Shown here: in pieces, positions 49,186 to 60,700 of the stretch
Layout: each line of letters begins with the position of its first letter
How positions within the stretch are numbered: position 1 is the first letter of the stretch
NCBI GenBank assembly: GCA_020740775.1
Contig: JAHEWK010000010.1
Location: 372,001-436,000 of the forward strand
Source: Ilyonectria destructans
Lineage: Eukaryota; Ascomycota; Sordariomycetes; Hypocreales; Nectriaceae
Length of the DNA: 64,000 nucleotides
Direction: 5' to 3'
The notes under the pieces: generated by a model
What the model was told of the DNA's origin: nothing
Database searches by the model: none
What the model saw: the letters and a program-made list of their open reading frames with translations, nothing else
Translations under genes and position numbers: made by a program

Positions 49186-52100
49186 TCACGCCCGTCTAAA
49201 CACCTTGTTCAAAAGTCCACCTCCGCGTCCTCTGCGAGGAATCTCATCGGGCGATTGCGCCATCCCAATCTCCTTTCCCTTTCCTGCCATCTGTGGACTG
49301 CTATCGCCCGATGTCTGTCCGTCGCTTCTTCCAACATCGACGTATTCTTCCGACTCCCGGTCTCCGTACGCCCTATCAAAGTAGGACCCGTCGCCGGCCA
49401 GTTTCGAATGACCGGGTGCGTAGGTGGGTGTTTCTGGTCCCGTCGTCTGGACGTCTCGAATCTTTGTCAAACCACGATCCAGGTACTCGACCATCTGGGC
49501 TTTCGTAACAAAGCTGTCCGCATCTGAAGTTCCGGCACCGCCACCGTGGACATCCTGCGCCTTTTTGTATAGAGCTGGGAACCGAGTCTGGAATTCGGAT
49601 TCTAGTTCCTTTTCTTGCTCTACCATCGCGGTAGTGCGTTCTCCACCTTGCCCGGGAGATGTACTGAGATGGTGGAGCTGGTCCTCTCCTCCAAGATGAG
49701 AAAGTAATTCAGCGTACTTTTGCTGGTTGGCAGAAATTTGCTCGGGGGTCTGAGTAGGCATTTCCCTCTGTTGTCCCTCCGGCAGATCTTGTTCATCCGC
49801 CCTCTTAATGTGCTTCCCAAACGAATCACTAAACTCGCGGTAGTGGCCCTTCAAGATGAAGCACTGTCCACTCCAGCCAGCTGACCAGAGCTTCTCCAAC
49901 AATGCTTCGGCAGGCGGGCATTCAGGTGGCGACTCGAGTCCCCGAGCGTAGAATACAATGCACCTTGCGCGCTGCCAGTGTGAAAACGTCCTCCGGCTTT
50001 GCGCGTCAGCAAATGCTCGTTCAATCATGTCTAGCGACGCAGGTCGTAAGAAAGACTGCGGAGCGCGCAAATGGATGGCCCCCTTAATGTGTGACCTTTG
50101 GTATTCAGATAGTGACCTGAGATCAATCAATAGAGCTTGGCCCGGTATCGAAATGTCAAGGAGCTCATTGAGATTGGCAGGGAATATCATGCGAGGCCCG
50201 TCTAGGGACTGGTGTTTGGCATCCTCAGCCTGCAAAGAAGCAAATCGTTGGGCGAATGCGTCTCTCTGTCGGCGATGGTGGAACCAAACCTCGATATGCC
50301 AAGGCTCAACACCAAGGTTTGATGCGAAGAACGCCTTCTGGCCATCATTTGGCAGTGACTCATACTGATAGTATTCTTCCAGTCGTTTCTCGACATGAGG
50401 AGAAAACTTCTTGGGCTCTGGAACATCGTCGCCAAAAGTGGTACGTCGCAGACTTTGCTGCTGATTCATAATCATCTGCCTCGTGAGATTACCACTCAAC
50501 CCCAAAGACGAAGATGACTGTTGCCTTTGCAAAGTAGAGAGTGATGTCGAAGAGGGAATAGACCTCATCGGACGAGAAAGACTCTGTGGGGGAGATCCAG
50601 GTTGTAACGGCGAGTGTATGGGGGAGAGTGGCGGGGGAGCTGGGAGCGTGCTCCTCACAACGGGCCCTGATGCATGCCTACCATACGTCGGATCTCTGAA
50701 AGCGCCTCGCATCTGACCAGTGAGTCCTGTGTTCTCAGTGGCAGCGAACGTAGTGCCAGAGACACCGGACACAAATGAAGCAGAGTCGGTACTGGCACTT
50801 TCGGTAGGGTAAGAACGCACGGGGACGAAGATGGGGACTGAAGGCGTCCGCTGTTTCTGCGTCATGAGGTTGTTTGATCGGATGAAGGCAACGAAAGAAG
50901 TAGCGTGATCCTCTGGGAGCATGTCCCAGATGCCGACTGGCATTGATACCAGAAGCAGCGTTGAGTGACTCTTGAAGACGCCTTGGACCTTGACGTACTT
51001 GGCCATGGCAGGGAAAGCACCAAGCCATTGTTCCCATGCATTGATGTCTAGCCTCTGATCATCCTCCAGGGCCAAGGAAATCATGACGTGAGGGGTATCC
51101 TCGTTGGGTTCAGTGAACATGTGGTCGTTGCGAGGGGCCGCTGAAGGGTCCGCAGCTCTGCCCGTCTCGTGAGGAATGGCGGGCATAGGCAATAGCTCGG
51201 GTGAGGGTGGGTGGTCAACCCCCAAACATATCCGAGACAACTCAATACTGGGCGCCTTGTGATTTGCTGTCATCATGAAGTGAACGGGGGTTGATCGAGC
51301 TTCGAAGTATTTGCCGTTAATGGTGATCGGACGAGGGTGTTTAAGGCGAGCCAGCACCTCGGCATGGAGCATCGCGGCGGAAAAGGCTCTCACGCGCCAT
51401 TCCTGAAGGACTTCGATGAGAGCATTGGTGAATGAATACCGTCCTGGATCAGGTGCGATAGCGTCCCAACTGGAAGCTGATATCGTCTCCGTGATGCTGT
51501 TTCCAGTTGGAAATGTGGCGCTTGCAGCTCCTGCGCAGCAGTCCAGCAAAATGAGTACGTCAGACGCGGATCTCTCCAGAAGAGTTTGAATGGCGGACCA
51601 TCTAGGGTTGATTAGACTTGTCGTAAAGTTGTCATGTTGAGGATCAACTTACTGTAACCAAGGAGAAGAAGCCTCCCGGGTCCTGGTGGGCGATGTCAGA
51701 ATTGCTAAATGGTTGATGAAAGTCAAGGGTTGTACTCACGCACACCAGGTGCTCTGCCTGGACTCGTCGATTCTAGCGTGGCCACCGTAGTACACTAAAA
51801 ACAAAGTGTCTGTTGATTCGTGGTCCTTGATAAGTTGGCCGATCTTCAACATCAACTCTAGATGTGAGTTTTCGGAAGGAATTCCAAAAATGTCCGTGTT
51901 GAAGCCATAGTCTTCGCTAAGACACTTCTCCAGATCTTCCAGTTCCGGGATGACGAAGAGGTCATCTGAGTTCCAGTGCAATAATAATGCCTGGACTTTG
52001 CTGTATCGTTGGGAAGATCGGCCACGGTTCGGGAAGGCTCGCGTTGCAGACTGAGGAGGGATCAGGGTGTGTGCTGGTGAGAAACAACCAAGAGAAGACT

Positions 52101-52369
52101 TACGTCTTCGAGTCGACTGGCAAACTGGCCAATGTGTTTTACATGAAAGCTCGTACGGCTGACATCGTGAGTCGCGGATCTGGCATGAAAGTCTCCTCCA
52201 CTCGGGCCAGCCTGCAAAGTCGTGTAAGTACTCGATCGCATCGCACTGGGCCAAAGGAAAGGCAAAAACGCCTTGTACAACAACGCACCATGCCATCAGG
52301 ACCTCGCGCGCCGGAAGCATCTGCCGGCCTTCGGGAGCGGATGGTGAAATACGGTTGGTGATTAGCCAT
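49186..52369 (-). CDS. Caspase-like (C14) / homeodomain / inactive rhodanese fusion protein
   Basis: Five exons on the minus strand: 52369-52289, 52211-52104, 52050-51740, 51682-51653, 51601-49186, giving 981 aa; all introns are GT...AG, 51-77 bp. Exons C-E are firm, A and B less so. The caspase-like domain spans about residues 60-290: ALLLHWNSDDL, YGFNTDIFGIPS, LVYYGGHA with catalytic His154, and LILLDCCAGA with Cys199 in the metacaspase-like D-x-C position. A disordered Ser/Pro/Gln region follows. A homeodomain lies at about 576-627 (LEEYYQYESLP to VWFHHRRQRD), with Trp48, Phe49 and Arg53 but His in place of Asn51. A rhodanese domain follows at about 650-775 (LLIDLRSLSEYQRSHIKGAIHL), where the active-site Cys is Ala (FYARGLES). 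The end is basic. Proteolytic release of a homeodomain fragment is an attractive but untested idea. Divergent from PBN1. Confidence 0.85.
49810..50187 (-). other. Rhodanese domain of the fusion protein, catalytic Cys missing
   Basis: The strand order and the DLRSLSEYQRSHIKGAIHL block match the first half of a rhodanese/Cdc25 fold. At the loop where active enzymes have a Cys after the hydrophobic strand, this protein reads IVFYARGLES, with Ala. It therefore looks like a binding module, as in MAP-kinase phosphatases. The WSAGWSGQCFILKGHYREF block corresponds to the final strand and helix (G-W-x-V-x-x-L-x-G-G in active enzymes). Confidence 0.75.
50254..50409 (-). other. Homeodomain of the fusion protein, Asn51 replaced by His
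   Basis: Aligned on homeodomain numbering, Leu16, Tyr20, Leu38, Val40, Trp48, Phe49, Arg52 and Arg53 are in register without gaps. Position 50-51 reads His-His instead of the usual x-Asn. Asn51 makes the near-universal adenine contact, so DNA binding may be altered or lost. The spacing is that of a typical 60-residue domain, not the TALE class. Confidence 0.78.
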
Positions 52370-53365
52370 TGCGGCGAATGCGGATTATTTTCTTCCAAAG
52401 CTGTTTGACGGGTCGCCAAGGCGAGTGTTGGCCGCCACCGACGATCGCTATCGTTATCGCAGATGGTGGTGTCGCAAGCGGGTCGGTTGGAGTGAAAGTC
52501 GTCGGGTGCTTGGTCTCTAGAAGGCGAGCATAGTTGGTCGAGGCATTTGGGACATGGTCGCGTCGGTTCACGGGAGCAGTTGCGAAGACGATGGGTGACG
52601 AAGAATCAGAGGTTTCGGTGGCATCATGTCGAAGTGCGAGGACTGGGAATGGGATGGTAGTTGGGTGAGCGACTTCAAACGCAGAATGGGCGACCGAAGC
52701 GGCAGGCGCAGTGAATCAACCGTCGGTCCCCAAACCGGTTTAGCGGTAGCCCTCCGGCGGTGACCAAAACGGAAGGGGCGAGGGGCATTCGGTGGGGGGG
52801 TGTACTCTGTACCGCGATTCGCGGACCCTAGTGAGCTTCAGCGGGTGCCAGCAAGCAGCAGCCAGTGACTGACCACGCTGAATTCACGTGTACCCTGTAC
52901 CCGGGCGTCGTAGCGGCCTGTCCCGGCGACCGCGCCGGAGCTCTGGCCAACCAAAGCCGAGCTGCCGCGACGTCACTGGTCACTGGGGAGATCTGTCCAC
53001 CGCAGCCCCAAATCCAATACCGAAGCTCTGGAGGTCAGCTTAGTCTGGCAAGGAAGGCACTACATACACGGCCAGAATCCTGCCATCGGCCGCAACCATC
53101 CTTCAGGCCGTTTGTCGCCCCTTGTGTGCCGCACCACATCCACCACATCCTTACACCACATTACACCTCCGACCGCGCTAAGCTGCATGATTGCTTCCAG
53201 GATCCGGCGATTACACTGCGGCCCTTTGCTTGTTTGAGATACCGTGGACTAGTTGAAGTGGTCAAGCGGCACGCGACAGCTCGCTACTCTCAACCAGATA
53301 CAAGCTACGGCATTCAGCCACCGAACACAGAGCCCGGCACTTCACCTCCCGAGAACCAGCCAGCC
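52370..53365. promoter_or_regulatory. 1-kb divergent spacer between the caspase fusion gene and PBN1
   Basis: Both genes start here and point outward, so promoters of both lie within. A frame open from 52865 into PBN1 exon 1 exists, but its upstream part has no homology-like features; I take MRERITF at 53366 as the start. No TATA box stands out. Confidence 0.5.
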
Positions 53366-54915
53366 ATGCGGGAACGCATCACCTTTGTCCACGAGGACCC
53401 CAGCTTCGACCCCGACGCCTTGGACCTGCAGGACGCCGGGTTACTGGGTCCTCAGATTGAGACGGCCAGACAGAACCGGCTCACCATCAACTTCGACGAG
53501 TTGCCCCAGGAGCTGGCCGACTTCCTCAAGGGATTCGAAGCTCTGCATGTCAGATGGGCTAGCCCCCTGCAGTACACGACGCTGGATCCTTTCAGCGCCC
53601 GACTATCACCTGGCCTCCATCTATCCTACTCTCCCTCGCAATCGCATGAGAATGATCCGTATGTGACTCTTATTGCCCAAATTCGGCTTCAGCCCAGCGG
53701 GGGTCTTCCTTCACTGACACACGGAGCAGAACCAAGTTGTGCAACTGGATGCAGAGATTTGGGTCTCTGGCATGTATGACACCAGAGACCTTCACAAAAT
53801 CCAGCAAAGATGATCCCTCAGTGTCTCCATCCTTCTATTTCTACCAAGGACTAGAGGATCTGCAATTATTTATCGCATCAAGCACCCAGGATTTCTGCCC
53901 TGAGCTCGACTCTATTTGCCAGGCTCGAATCCGTGGCCTCTATACCGCTGCTGCCCTGGACTTGTCATTCGACGCCGTGTCAAAAACCCTTCAGATCAAT
54001 GCCCTGTGGCCCGTTCGAGCCCAGACTATCACGGCCCCTGCCTCTGACGCCCGGAGGACAGAGGTCGGCATCTTCGTCAGAAACACGCCACCCACTATCA
54101 AGGCCCATGAGCTCGGGCTCGCGGGCGTCGTGACAGTACTCAGTGACAAAAAGAAACCATCTCCCACCATATTCGCATTCCCTTCCCGTCACCGACACAT
54201 CGACACCGACTTCACCTCCAGGTTTATAACCCCCACAGGTCTTCACCCCACCCTCCAATTGAGTCTGAGCTCCAACCACCCCCCAGACAATGATGCTGAG
54301 TGTTCTCCCTTTGCATATTTGACTCTCCCAAAGGCCATCTTCGCAGACCGCTACCAGCTAGCGGATGAGTTGTTCCTGGCCTCCAAGAACCTCACTGCAT
54401 CCCGTTACACGAGTCTACCTGTCGACTTGGAGGCTCCCGCTTATACAACTGACTCATGGGGCTCCAGGGTCCTCCTGGAGCTGGCCGCTCCTCCTCCCAA
54501 TCAAGACCAGCCTTGGACGGCCGAGGTTCCACTTCACCTCCGATACCTGGAGCCCTCGTCGACGGGAGAGGTCGAAATCGAGGTACCGTATCCGGCCGTC
54601 TTCTGGGCTTGCTCGTCGGAAGTGGAGGACCTGAGCAACCCCTTTGATCGCGTCCACCTAGGATTTGATGAGTTGTTTGATAAAAACACCGTCTTCTGGC
54701 ACATCACTCCTCAACCGGCGAGTGGAAAGCGACTTATGAGCCCAGTTACTGTTCCCGTACTGAATGATCAGGGGGCAGACTACATTGGGGTAGGCACAAC
54801 TGTCGCTGTAGCCTTGGGCTTTGCCTGGGTGTTATGGAAACTTATCGGCGCCATGATGAGATCGGAAAGCCAGCGGCCTTCCAACCTAAGCGAGGCTACC
54901 AAGAAGAAGCAATGA
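53366..54915 (+). CDS. PBN1: GPI mannosyltransferase I stabilising subunit Pbn1 (PIG-X)
   Basis: Pbn1 partners with Gpi14 (PIG-M) in the ER to add the first mannose to GPI anchors, and is needed for folding of some ER and vacuolar proteins. Two exons, 53366-53658 and 53730-54915, give 492 aa. The start MRERITFVHEDPS matches the characteristic beginning of filamentous fungal Pbn1. PIG-X domain blocks are seen: ALHVRWASP, TEVGIFV, LTLPKAIFADRYQL, FLASKNLTASRY, PVDLEAPAY, VPLHLRYLEPS and EVPYPAVFWAC. One transmembrane helix near the C-terminus (VGTTVAVALGFAWVLWKLIG) leaves most of the protein lumenal and a short cytosolic Lys-rich tail, KKKQ, compatible with ER retention. It supports the GPI-anchored protease found in the same window only in a general sense. 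Confidence 0.93.
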
Positions 54916-55346
54916 GCCCGTTCGTAGTAAGGTCTAGATGGTGTTCTAACAGCGCCTAAAAACGATGCGGGTATACATAAGGATTATGTTAGGGGAATAC
55001 TGGTGTAAACCTATTTCGCCAACTTTATTCGATCTTAAAAATCAATAAATTTTGATATCCATTGATAAATTATGCCTCTTTACGCTTCATGCCATGTCGC
55101 CGTCTTTGGTTGAGTCACTCACTTGGCTTACTTACCTTAGGTACCTACCTACCTATTTAGTTCGTCCACGTGACGTCACCAAATCCAACCATAACCACGC
55201 ATCTCTACGAGGTGCGGGTCCTGGTTGTCTTGTCACCGAGCAACATTGACACAACCACGTCAAATCGCTCTGCTGCAGTGAAATATGCCGACAAAAGAAG
55301 GCTTTGACGAATAAATACTCTGGTATCGGGGTTGTGGTGACGTACA
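54916..55346. other. 0.4-kb tandem intergenic region
   Basis: PBN1 3' UTR and promoter of the next regulator. It contains a TAGGTACCTACCTACCTA patch at 55138-55156 and a CACGTGACGTCA sequence at 55165-55178, which joins an E-box-like CACGTG with a CRE-like TGACGTCA. That composite is a plausible bZIP/bHLH site. Confidence 0.5.
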
Positions 55347-57661
55347 ATGGCCCCGACGCCGCCTTTAGGAGACTCGCCCGGTTCAGCATCCGGCACAGGA
55401 CAGCATCAGCAATATCAACAAACTTCCCAGGACAAGATTAGACGGAATGTAGCCTGCATTACCTGTCGCGATTCCAAAGTGAGCTCTTGAAGCCTATGTT
55501 TGCCCATGTTTTATGAACGTGTGAAGCTAATGAGACTTAGGTCCGATGCAGGGCTAATTCGGTGGCGGGACAGCCCTGTCAGCGGTGTGCCAAGTTGCAA
55601 CTCGCATGTGTCTACGACAGGACTCACAAGAGAGTCACAAAGAGAAGGTATGACTACTTGGCTAGGGAGGTCCCACTCATCTAATCGAATCTCGCAACGG
55701 GGTCGTCTCAGTTGAAATGCATCGAATTCATATCTTACCCTAGACCTGCGCTGACATGTTGATCAGCAAACTTGAGTTGTTGGAGCAGGAGCTGAAGTCC
55801 ATCAAGGAGGCTGTGAATCCCCGGAACAGCGGAGAGCCCTCCTGGAGCCCACCTACACCGCAAGTGAACAATACGATATTTCCGGAGCAAGTCAACCGCC
55901 TGGACTCAACCTCAACAGCCACCCTTCCCGCCGTGACTCCATCAGCAGATATTTCTCTTGTCAACCCACAACCGCAACCAACCCCAGCAAAGTATCAGAG
56001 CCTGGGACCAACTTCCTCTCGAATTTTGAATGACAAACTCATATCTGGTGAAGATATTGATTGGTACTTTGAAAAGTGAGATGCCTCGCCGGTACTGACT
56101 TTTGTGGTGCTGACAAAGGCGCAGATATCTCCAATGTTTCCACCCATATCTCCCCGTCTTAAGAAAGAAGAACCCGGACGAGTGTTACCAGGCTTGCCCA
56201 ACTCTCTTCTGGATCGTCATCTATGTATCTTGCCGTCGGTATGCTAAAGAGGAACACGTCTTCACTAGCCTCGTCGATCAGCTGGAACATGATGTTGGCC
56301 CTCTAATCTCAGCCCCTGCGATGGACCTGGAAACCATTCATGCCATCCTGATAATGTGCGCCTGGCCGTTGCCAACTATAAGATTTGTGGCTGATCCATC
56401 ATTAACACTGATATCGGCTGCGTTGAGCGCCTGCTTGCTTCTCGGTTTGAGTACTGGGCGTGGATCCCATCCCAGGTTCTGCATCGGCGGACGCCAGAAC
56501 ATAACTTGCACCGACTATGAGGCCTCAATAACATGGATATTTTGCGCTATACTTGCACAGAGGTACGTACATTCGTCTAGTACAGGTGGCAAATGTGAAG
56601 TTGACAGTGCCACTAGGATATCAACTAATAGTGGATGCCCACCCCAATTCCTACAACATAATGACGCCCAGTGCAAGAAAGTCGTGGGAGATACTCTAGC
56701 ACCTGAATTAATGGCGCTATTTGACCTTCAGAAGTTTATAAACCGTCTCCACATGGCAATGGCGGCCCAAGTAGCGTCCTACGGAGGCGTCACAGAAGGA
56801 ACAGTCAAGACTTGGGAAGACGATTTCGAGACTCTAAGACCACTTGTCACCAATGTTGATACAGGTATGAGCTCACAAGATTCAATAATAGTGTGCTAGA
56901 ACGGAAAACTGACCAGAAAGCAGACTGCTCCCGCTTTATGCTCCTCTTGGCAAAACTCGAAGTTCAATCCTACTACTTCGCCTCTCCCCAAGGCGCGCCT
57001 CGTCCTAACTTCCACTTCAACGCTCTCCGCGCCTACAACACTGCTCACGCCCTCATCACGGCTGCTCTCGCCCTTGAGTCTCACTCCAAGTTCCTCTCTC
57101 ACGGCCCCCATTGGGTCTATCGCACCGTCATAGACGCCAGTTCCATCCTCATCTCCACGCTCAACTCCACCGCCGCCCCGGCCAACGTCACTCCGGCGAA
57201 CGCTGATGCCATTGCCGTCCAGATCCGCACCGCAGTGCACAGCTGCAGCGTTCGTGACAACGACTTGCCTTCCCGCGGCGCTGCCATTATTGAGGCCTTT
57301 TGGTCTATACGCAACGTGGTCCCCAAGTCGCTCGAACCGGTCGGGGCTTGGCCTGAACGCCTCGGCGCCGCTGTCACATACTGGTGCCTTACACGTTTCC
57401 GTGATGCCTTGCATGACGCTAAGAAAAGCACAGAAGGAGTCAACAAGGGTCTTGAGGCATTCCGTAAGTTACGTCCCTCCTTGTGCCGTCTTCTTACTGA
57501 CGCGGTTCGACTGCCCAGACAACATATCTGCTCCTACCAGCACAGGCTCAGAACAACCCATGAATACAGGCCCAGACCCATTTCAAGATGTTGACTGGAC
57601 CATGTTCATGGACGAATTTGGTTGGGGCGGAGATGGAGCGGTATTCCTCGGACCTACTTAG
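55347..57661 (+). CDS. Zn(II)2Cys6 transcription factor, Leu3-like layout
   Basis: Seven exons: 55347-55478, 55541-55647, 55767-56075, 56125-56562, 56632-56864, 56924-57463, 57519-57661, coding 633 aa. The zinc cluster starts at residue 37 with spacing C-x2-C-x6-C-x9-C-x2-C-x6-C and is interrupted by intron 1 after a Lys codon, a position common in such genes. A coiled-coil-prone segment (SKLELLEQELKSIKEAV) follows, suited to dimerisation. The MHR-like half includes DWYFEKYLQCFHPYLPVL, TLFWIVIYVSCRRY and WIFCAILAQ. The C-terminal acidic end (DPFQDVDWTMFMDEFGW) looks like an activation motif. The arrangement recalls Leu3-type regulators, but the target pathway is not known. Exon 4 to 5 uses a 69-bp intron that is itself open, so a longer isoform is conceivable. 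Confidence 0.85.
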
Positions 57662-57928
57662 TGGGAGTAGCAATTTGGAAAGGGCAACGAGTACTGCATG
57701 GCCGGGTTCAGTTGATACATAGACTTCACGAATCATGAGTGGGACCTTGCTTTTGTTCAACTTTTGTTGTATCATTGCATCTTTTGTTGAGCTTTATCTA
57801 ATTACAAGCATGCTCCAAACAAAATATTTATTTCATAGTTTCCAAAACGCCATCATCCATTATGTCGTCATTCTCGTGGTGATAACCTGCTCAACACACC
57901 GATTCGCCCATGTTACAAGAAAGACAAA

Positions 57929-60700
57929 TTAGTCGTAAATGTCCTGGTCCATATCGTCCAGCATCTCCTCTACATCATCCTCGTCCACCATGTCCTCATC
58001 TTCGCCCAACTCACTGTCGTCATGGTTGGATAGAACGACAATCTTGCCGTCAATGAGCTCGACACGGGCGTACTCGCCATCGCGGATGTTGTTGCGCAGG
58101 ATGAGGATGGCGAGGCGGTTGAGCACCTCCTTCTCGATAAGGCGGGACAGCGGGCGGGCTCCGTAGGCGGGCGAGTATCCCGCATTGCCGAGGTAGTCTT
58201 TTCCTTCCTCTGAGACGTCTATCTTGACCTTGCGTCCGTTGTCTTCGAGGCGTTTCTGAATCTCCCCTAGTCGTATGTCCACAATCTTGCGGATCTCGCG
58301 GCGGGTGAGACGGTTGAAGATGACGACCGAGTTGATACGGTTGAGGAACTCGGGAAGGAAGTAGTTTCGCAGAGCGTTCATGACAAGCTCGCGGGTGGTG
58401 GGGTCAACTCTGCCCTCCTTGGCGCCAGGACGAATAAGGTACTCAGCACCCAAGTTAGAGGTCATGACTACAATGCAGTTCTTGGCGTCGACGACTCTGC
58501 CTTGGCCGTCGGTGATTCGGCCGTCGTCCATGAGCTGAAGCAGAACAGTCAGGACCTCCTTGGCTGCCTTCTCAACCTCATCGAAGAGTAGGATCGAGAA
58601 GGGCTTTCGTCGAAGGGCCTCGGTCAACTGGCCACCAGCATCGTGACCGACATAGCCGGGAGGCGCACCGATCATCCGGCTGAGGGCGTGTCGCTCCTGG
58701 TACTCGGACATGTCGAAGCGGATCATTGCCTTGGCGTCGTCAAACAGGAACTCGGCTAGGGCCTTGGTAAGAAGCGTCTTTCCGGTACCCGAAGGACCAC
58801 AGAACAGGAAACTGGGCGGCTGGTTGGGGTTGGCGAGTCCAGACCGCTGGAGTCGGATGGCATTTGCGACAGACTGGACAGCTTCCTTCTGGCCCACGAC
58901 AACTTTGCCGAGGACCTTCTCCATGTGGATGAGCTTCTCCTTCTCCGAGGTTCGAAGTCGGGTGACGGGAATGCCGGTCCATCGGGCGACAATCTCGTTG
59001 ATGTGGTCTGCGGTGACAATGTCGGTAACCATGGCGCCACCGCTGTCGGCGCCAGTTGCGTTAAGAGCAGCGTCGGCGGCAACCTTGCGGACCTCGAGTT
59101 CCTTGATGACAGCCTCCTGCTCGGGGATGGCACCGTACTTGAGATCGGCAGCTTTGGCGTGGTCGGAGTTGTTCATGGCATCCTCCAGGCGCTTCTCCAA
59201 GTCGTCGAGCTTCAGCTTGGCCTGGTGAATCTCCTCACTGCGCTTGATCTCAGCCTGGTACTTCTCGCGGAGAGGTTGCAGCTCCTCCTCGACGTTCTTG
59301 GCATCCTTGCGAGCTTGTCCCAATCGGGTTCGAGAGGCCTCGTCGTGCTCCTTTTCGAGGGCAGCAATCTCAATCATCAACTGCCTCAGCTTGCGCTCTA
59401 GGGAGTCAATGATTTCAGGCTGAGACTCTCGGGCGACGCGAACGGCGGCGGCAGCCTCATCAACAAGGTCAATAGCCGAGTCAGGCATTCTCCTAGAAGT
59501 GAGGTATCGCGCAGCCAGGTTGGCGGAAGCCACAAGGGCACTATCAAGGATAGTGACGCGGTGGTGTCTGTCGTATCGCTCCTTCAGACCTCGAAGAATA
59601 GAGATAGTCTCCGGGATGGTGGGCTCCTTGACAAGGACTTGCTGAAATCGACGCTCAAAGGCAGCGTCCTTCTCGACGTACTTGCGGTACTCGGCGAGGG
59701 TGGTGGCACCAATGCAGTGCAATTGGCCACGGGCAAGCATGGGCTTGAGCAGGTTGGCGGCGTCCATACCGCCTTCACCTGACGAACCAGCGCCCATGAG
59801 AAGATGGATCTCGTCGACGAACAGGACAATCATGTCCTTGGACTCTTGAATCTCCTTCAAAACACCCTTCATTCTCTCCTCGAACTCTCCACGATACTTG
59901 CTACCGGCAACTAGGGCACCGACATCGAGTGAGAGCAACTTACAGCTCTTCAGGTTGTCGGGCACGTCGCGGTTGACGATTCGTTGAGCCAGTCCTTCGA
60001 CAACGGTGGTCTTACCTACACCGGGCTCGCCGATTAGGACTGGGTTGTTCTTGGTTCGTCGAGACAAGATTCGCACAACTCGGCGAATCTCCTCCTCTCG
60101 ACCGATGACGGGGTCGATCTTCTTGTCCCTGGCCATTTCAGTCATGTCGATGGTGAACTTGGCCAGGTTTTCGTTCTCCTCCTCAGTGTCGGCGGTCTTG
60201 CTGTCGACTCGCTTGGTTCCTCGGATGGCCTGGACGGCTTCCTGGACGAGCTTGGGCTTGGGGACATTGGCTTCCTTGAGCGAAGCCTGAATGCTGGTGT
60301 CCTCGGCCAGCGAAGTGATGAGGTGGTCCACGCCGATGTATGTATCCTTCTGGACCTTTTGGAGTTCCATGGCCTTTCGCAAAACATTATGGAACTGTGG
60401 CGCCAGCGACACAGTTTCGGGGGGAGGGTCTTGGCTGGGGAGTCTGACAAGCGTCTTCTTGAGGGCGCGATCGAAGATCTGAGGGTCACCGCGAGCCCGT
60501 TCGACGACCTGGCGGAATAGCGTGCTGGTTGTACCGGTGGGGGCATTCTGTTGGTCCTTGGACTGGTCTGGAGGAGGGTCCAGCAACGAGACGGCGAGGT
60601 GAACCGGCACCAGCTGGGAGTGGCCGTACTGCTCGGCCAGGGCCATGGCGTCCTCGACAGCCTTCTGGGCCCGGTCTGTGAAGTCCATGCGGGAATTCAT
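57929..60700 (-). CDS. HSP104: Heat-shock disaggregase Hsp104 (ClpB-type AAA+)
   Basis: Cytosolic/nuclear hexameric unfoldase that, with Hsp70/Hsp40, extracts proteins from aggregates and gives thermotolerance; in yeast it also propagates prions. One exon of 923 aa, the expected size. N-terminal Clp repeats (about 5-165) precede NBD1 with Walker [10 protein letters not shown] (224-232) and Walker [12 protein letters not shown] long coiled-coil middle domain spans roughly residues 420-540. NBD2 has Walker [15 protein letters not shown] near residue 635, Walker [10 protein letters not shown] and the sensor-2 region GARPLSR. The acidic C-terminus ends DDMDQDIYD, resembling the TPR-cochaperone-binding tail of yeast Hsp104. 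A second in-frame ATG (MDFTDRAQ) lies four codons downstream and is the start in many orthologues. Confidence 0.97.
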   Translation of the reverse strand: MNSRMDFTDRAQKAVEDAMALAEQYGHSQLVPVHLAVSLLDPPPDQSKDQQNAPTGTTSTLFRQVVERARGDPQIFDRALKKTLVRLPSQDPPPETVSLAPQFHNVLRKAMELQKVQKDTYIGVDHLITSLAEDTSIQASLKEANVPKPKLVQEAVQAIRGTKRVDSKTADTEEENENLAKFTIDMTEMARDKKIDPVIGREEEIRRVVRILSRRTKNNPVLIGEPGVGKTTVVEGLAQRIVNRDVPDNLKSCKLLSLDVGALVAGSKYRGEFEERMKGVLKEIQESKDMIVLFVDEIHLLMGAGSSGEGGMDAANLLKPMLARGQLHCIGATTLAEYRKYVEKDAAFERRFQQVLVKEPTIPETISILRGLKERYDRHHRVTILDSALVASANLAARYLTSRRMPDSAIDLVDEAAAAVRVARESQPEIIDSLERKLRQLMIEIAALEKEHDEASRTRLGQARKDAKNVEEELQPLREKYQAEIKRSEEIHQAKLKLDDLEKRLEDAMNNSDHAKAADLKYGAIPEQEAVIKELEVRKVAADAALNATGADSGGAMVTDIVTADHINEIVARWTGIPVTRLRTSEKEKLIHMEKVLGKVVVGQKEAVQSVANAIRLQRSGLANPNQPPSFLFCGPSGTGKTLLTKALAEFLFDDAKAMIRFDMSEYQERHALSRMIGAPPGYVGHDAGGQLTEALRRKPFSILLFDEVEKAAKEVLTVLLQLMDDGRITDGQGRVVDAKNCIVVMTSNLGAEYLIRPGAKEGRVDPTTRELVMNALRNYFLPEFLNRINSVVIFNRLTRREIRKIVDIRLGEIQKRLEDNGRKVKIDVSEEGKDYLGNAGYSPAYGARPLSRLIEKEVLNRLAILILRNNIRDGEYARVELIDGKIVVLSNHDDSELGEDEDMVDEDDVEEMLDDMDQDIYD

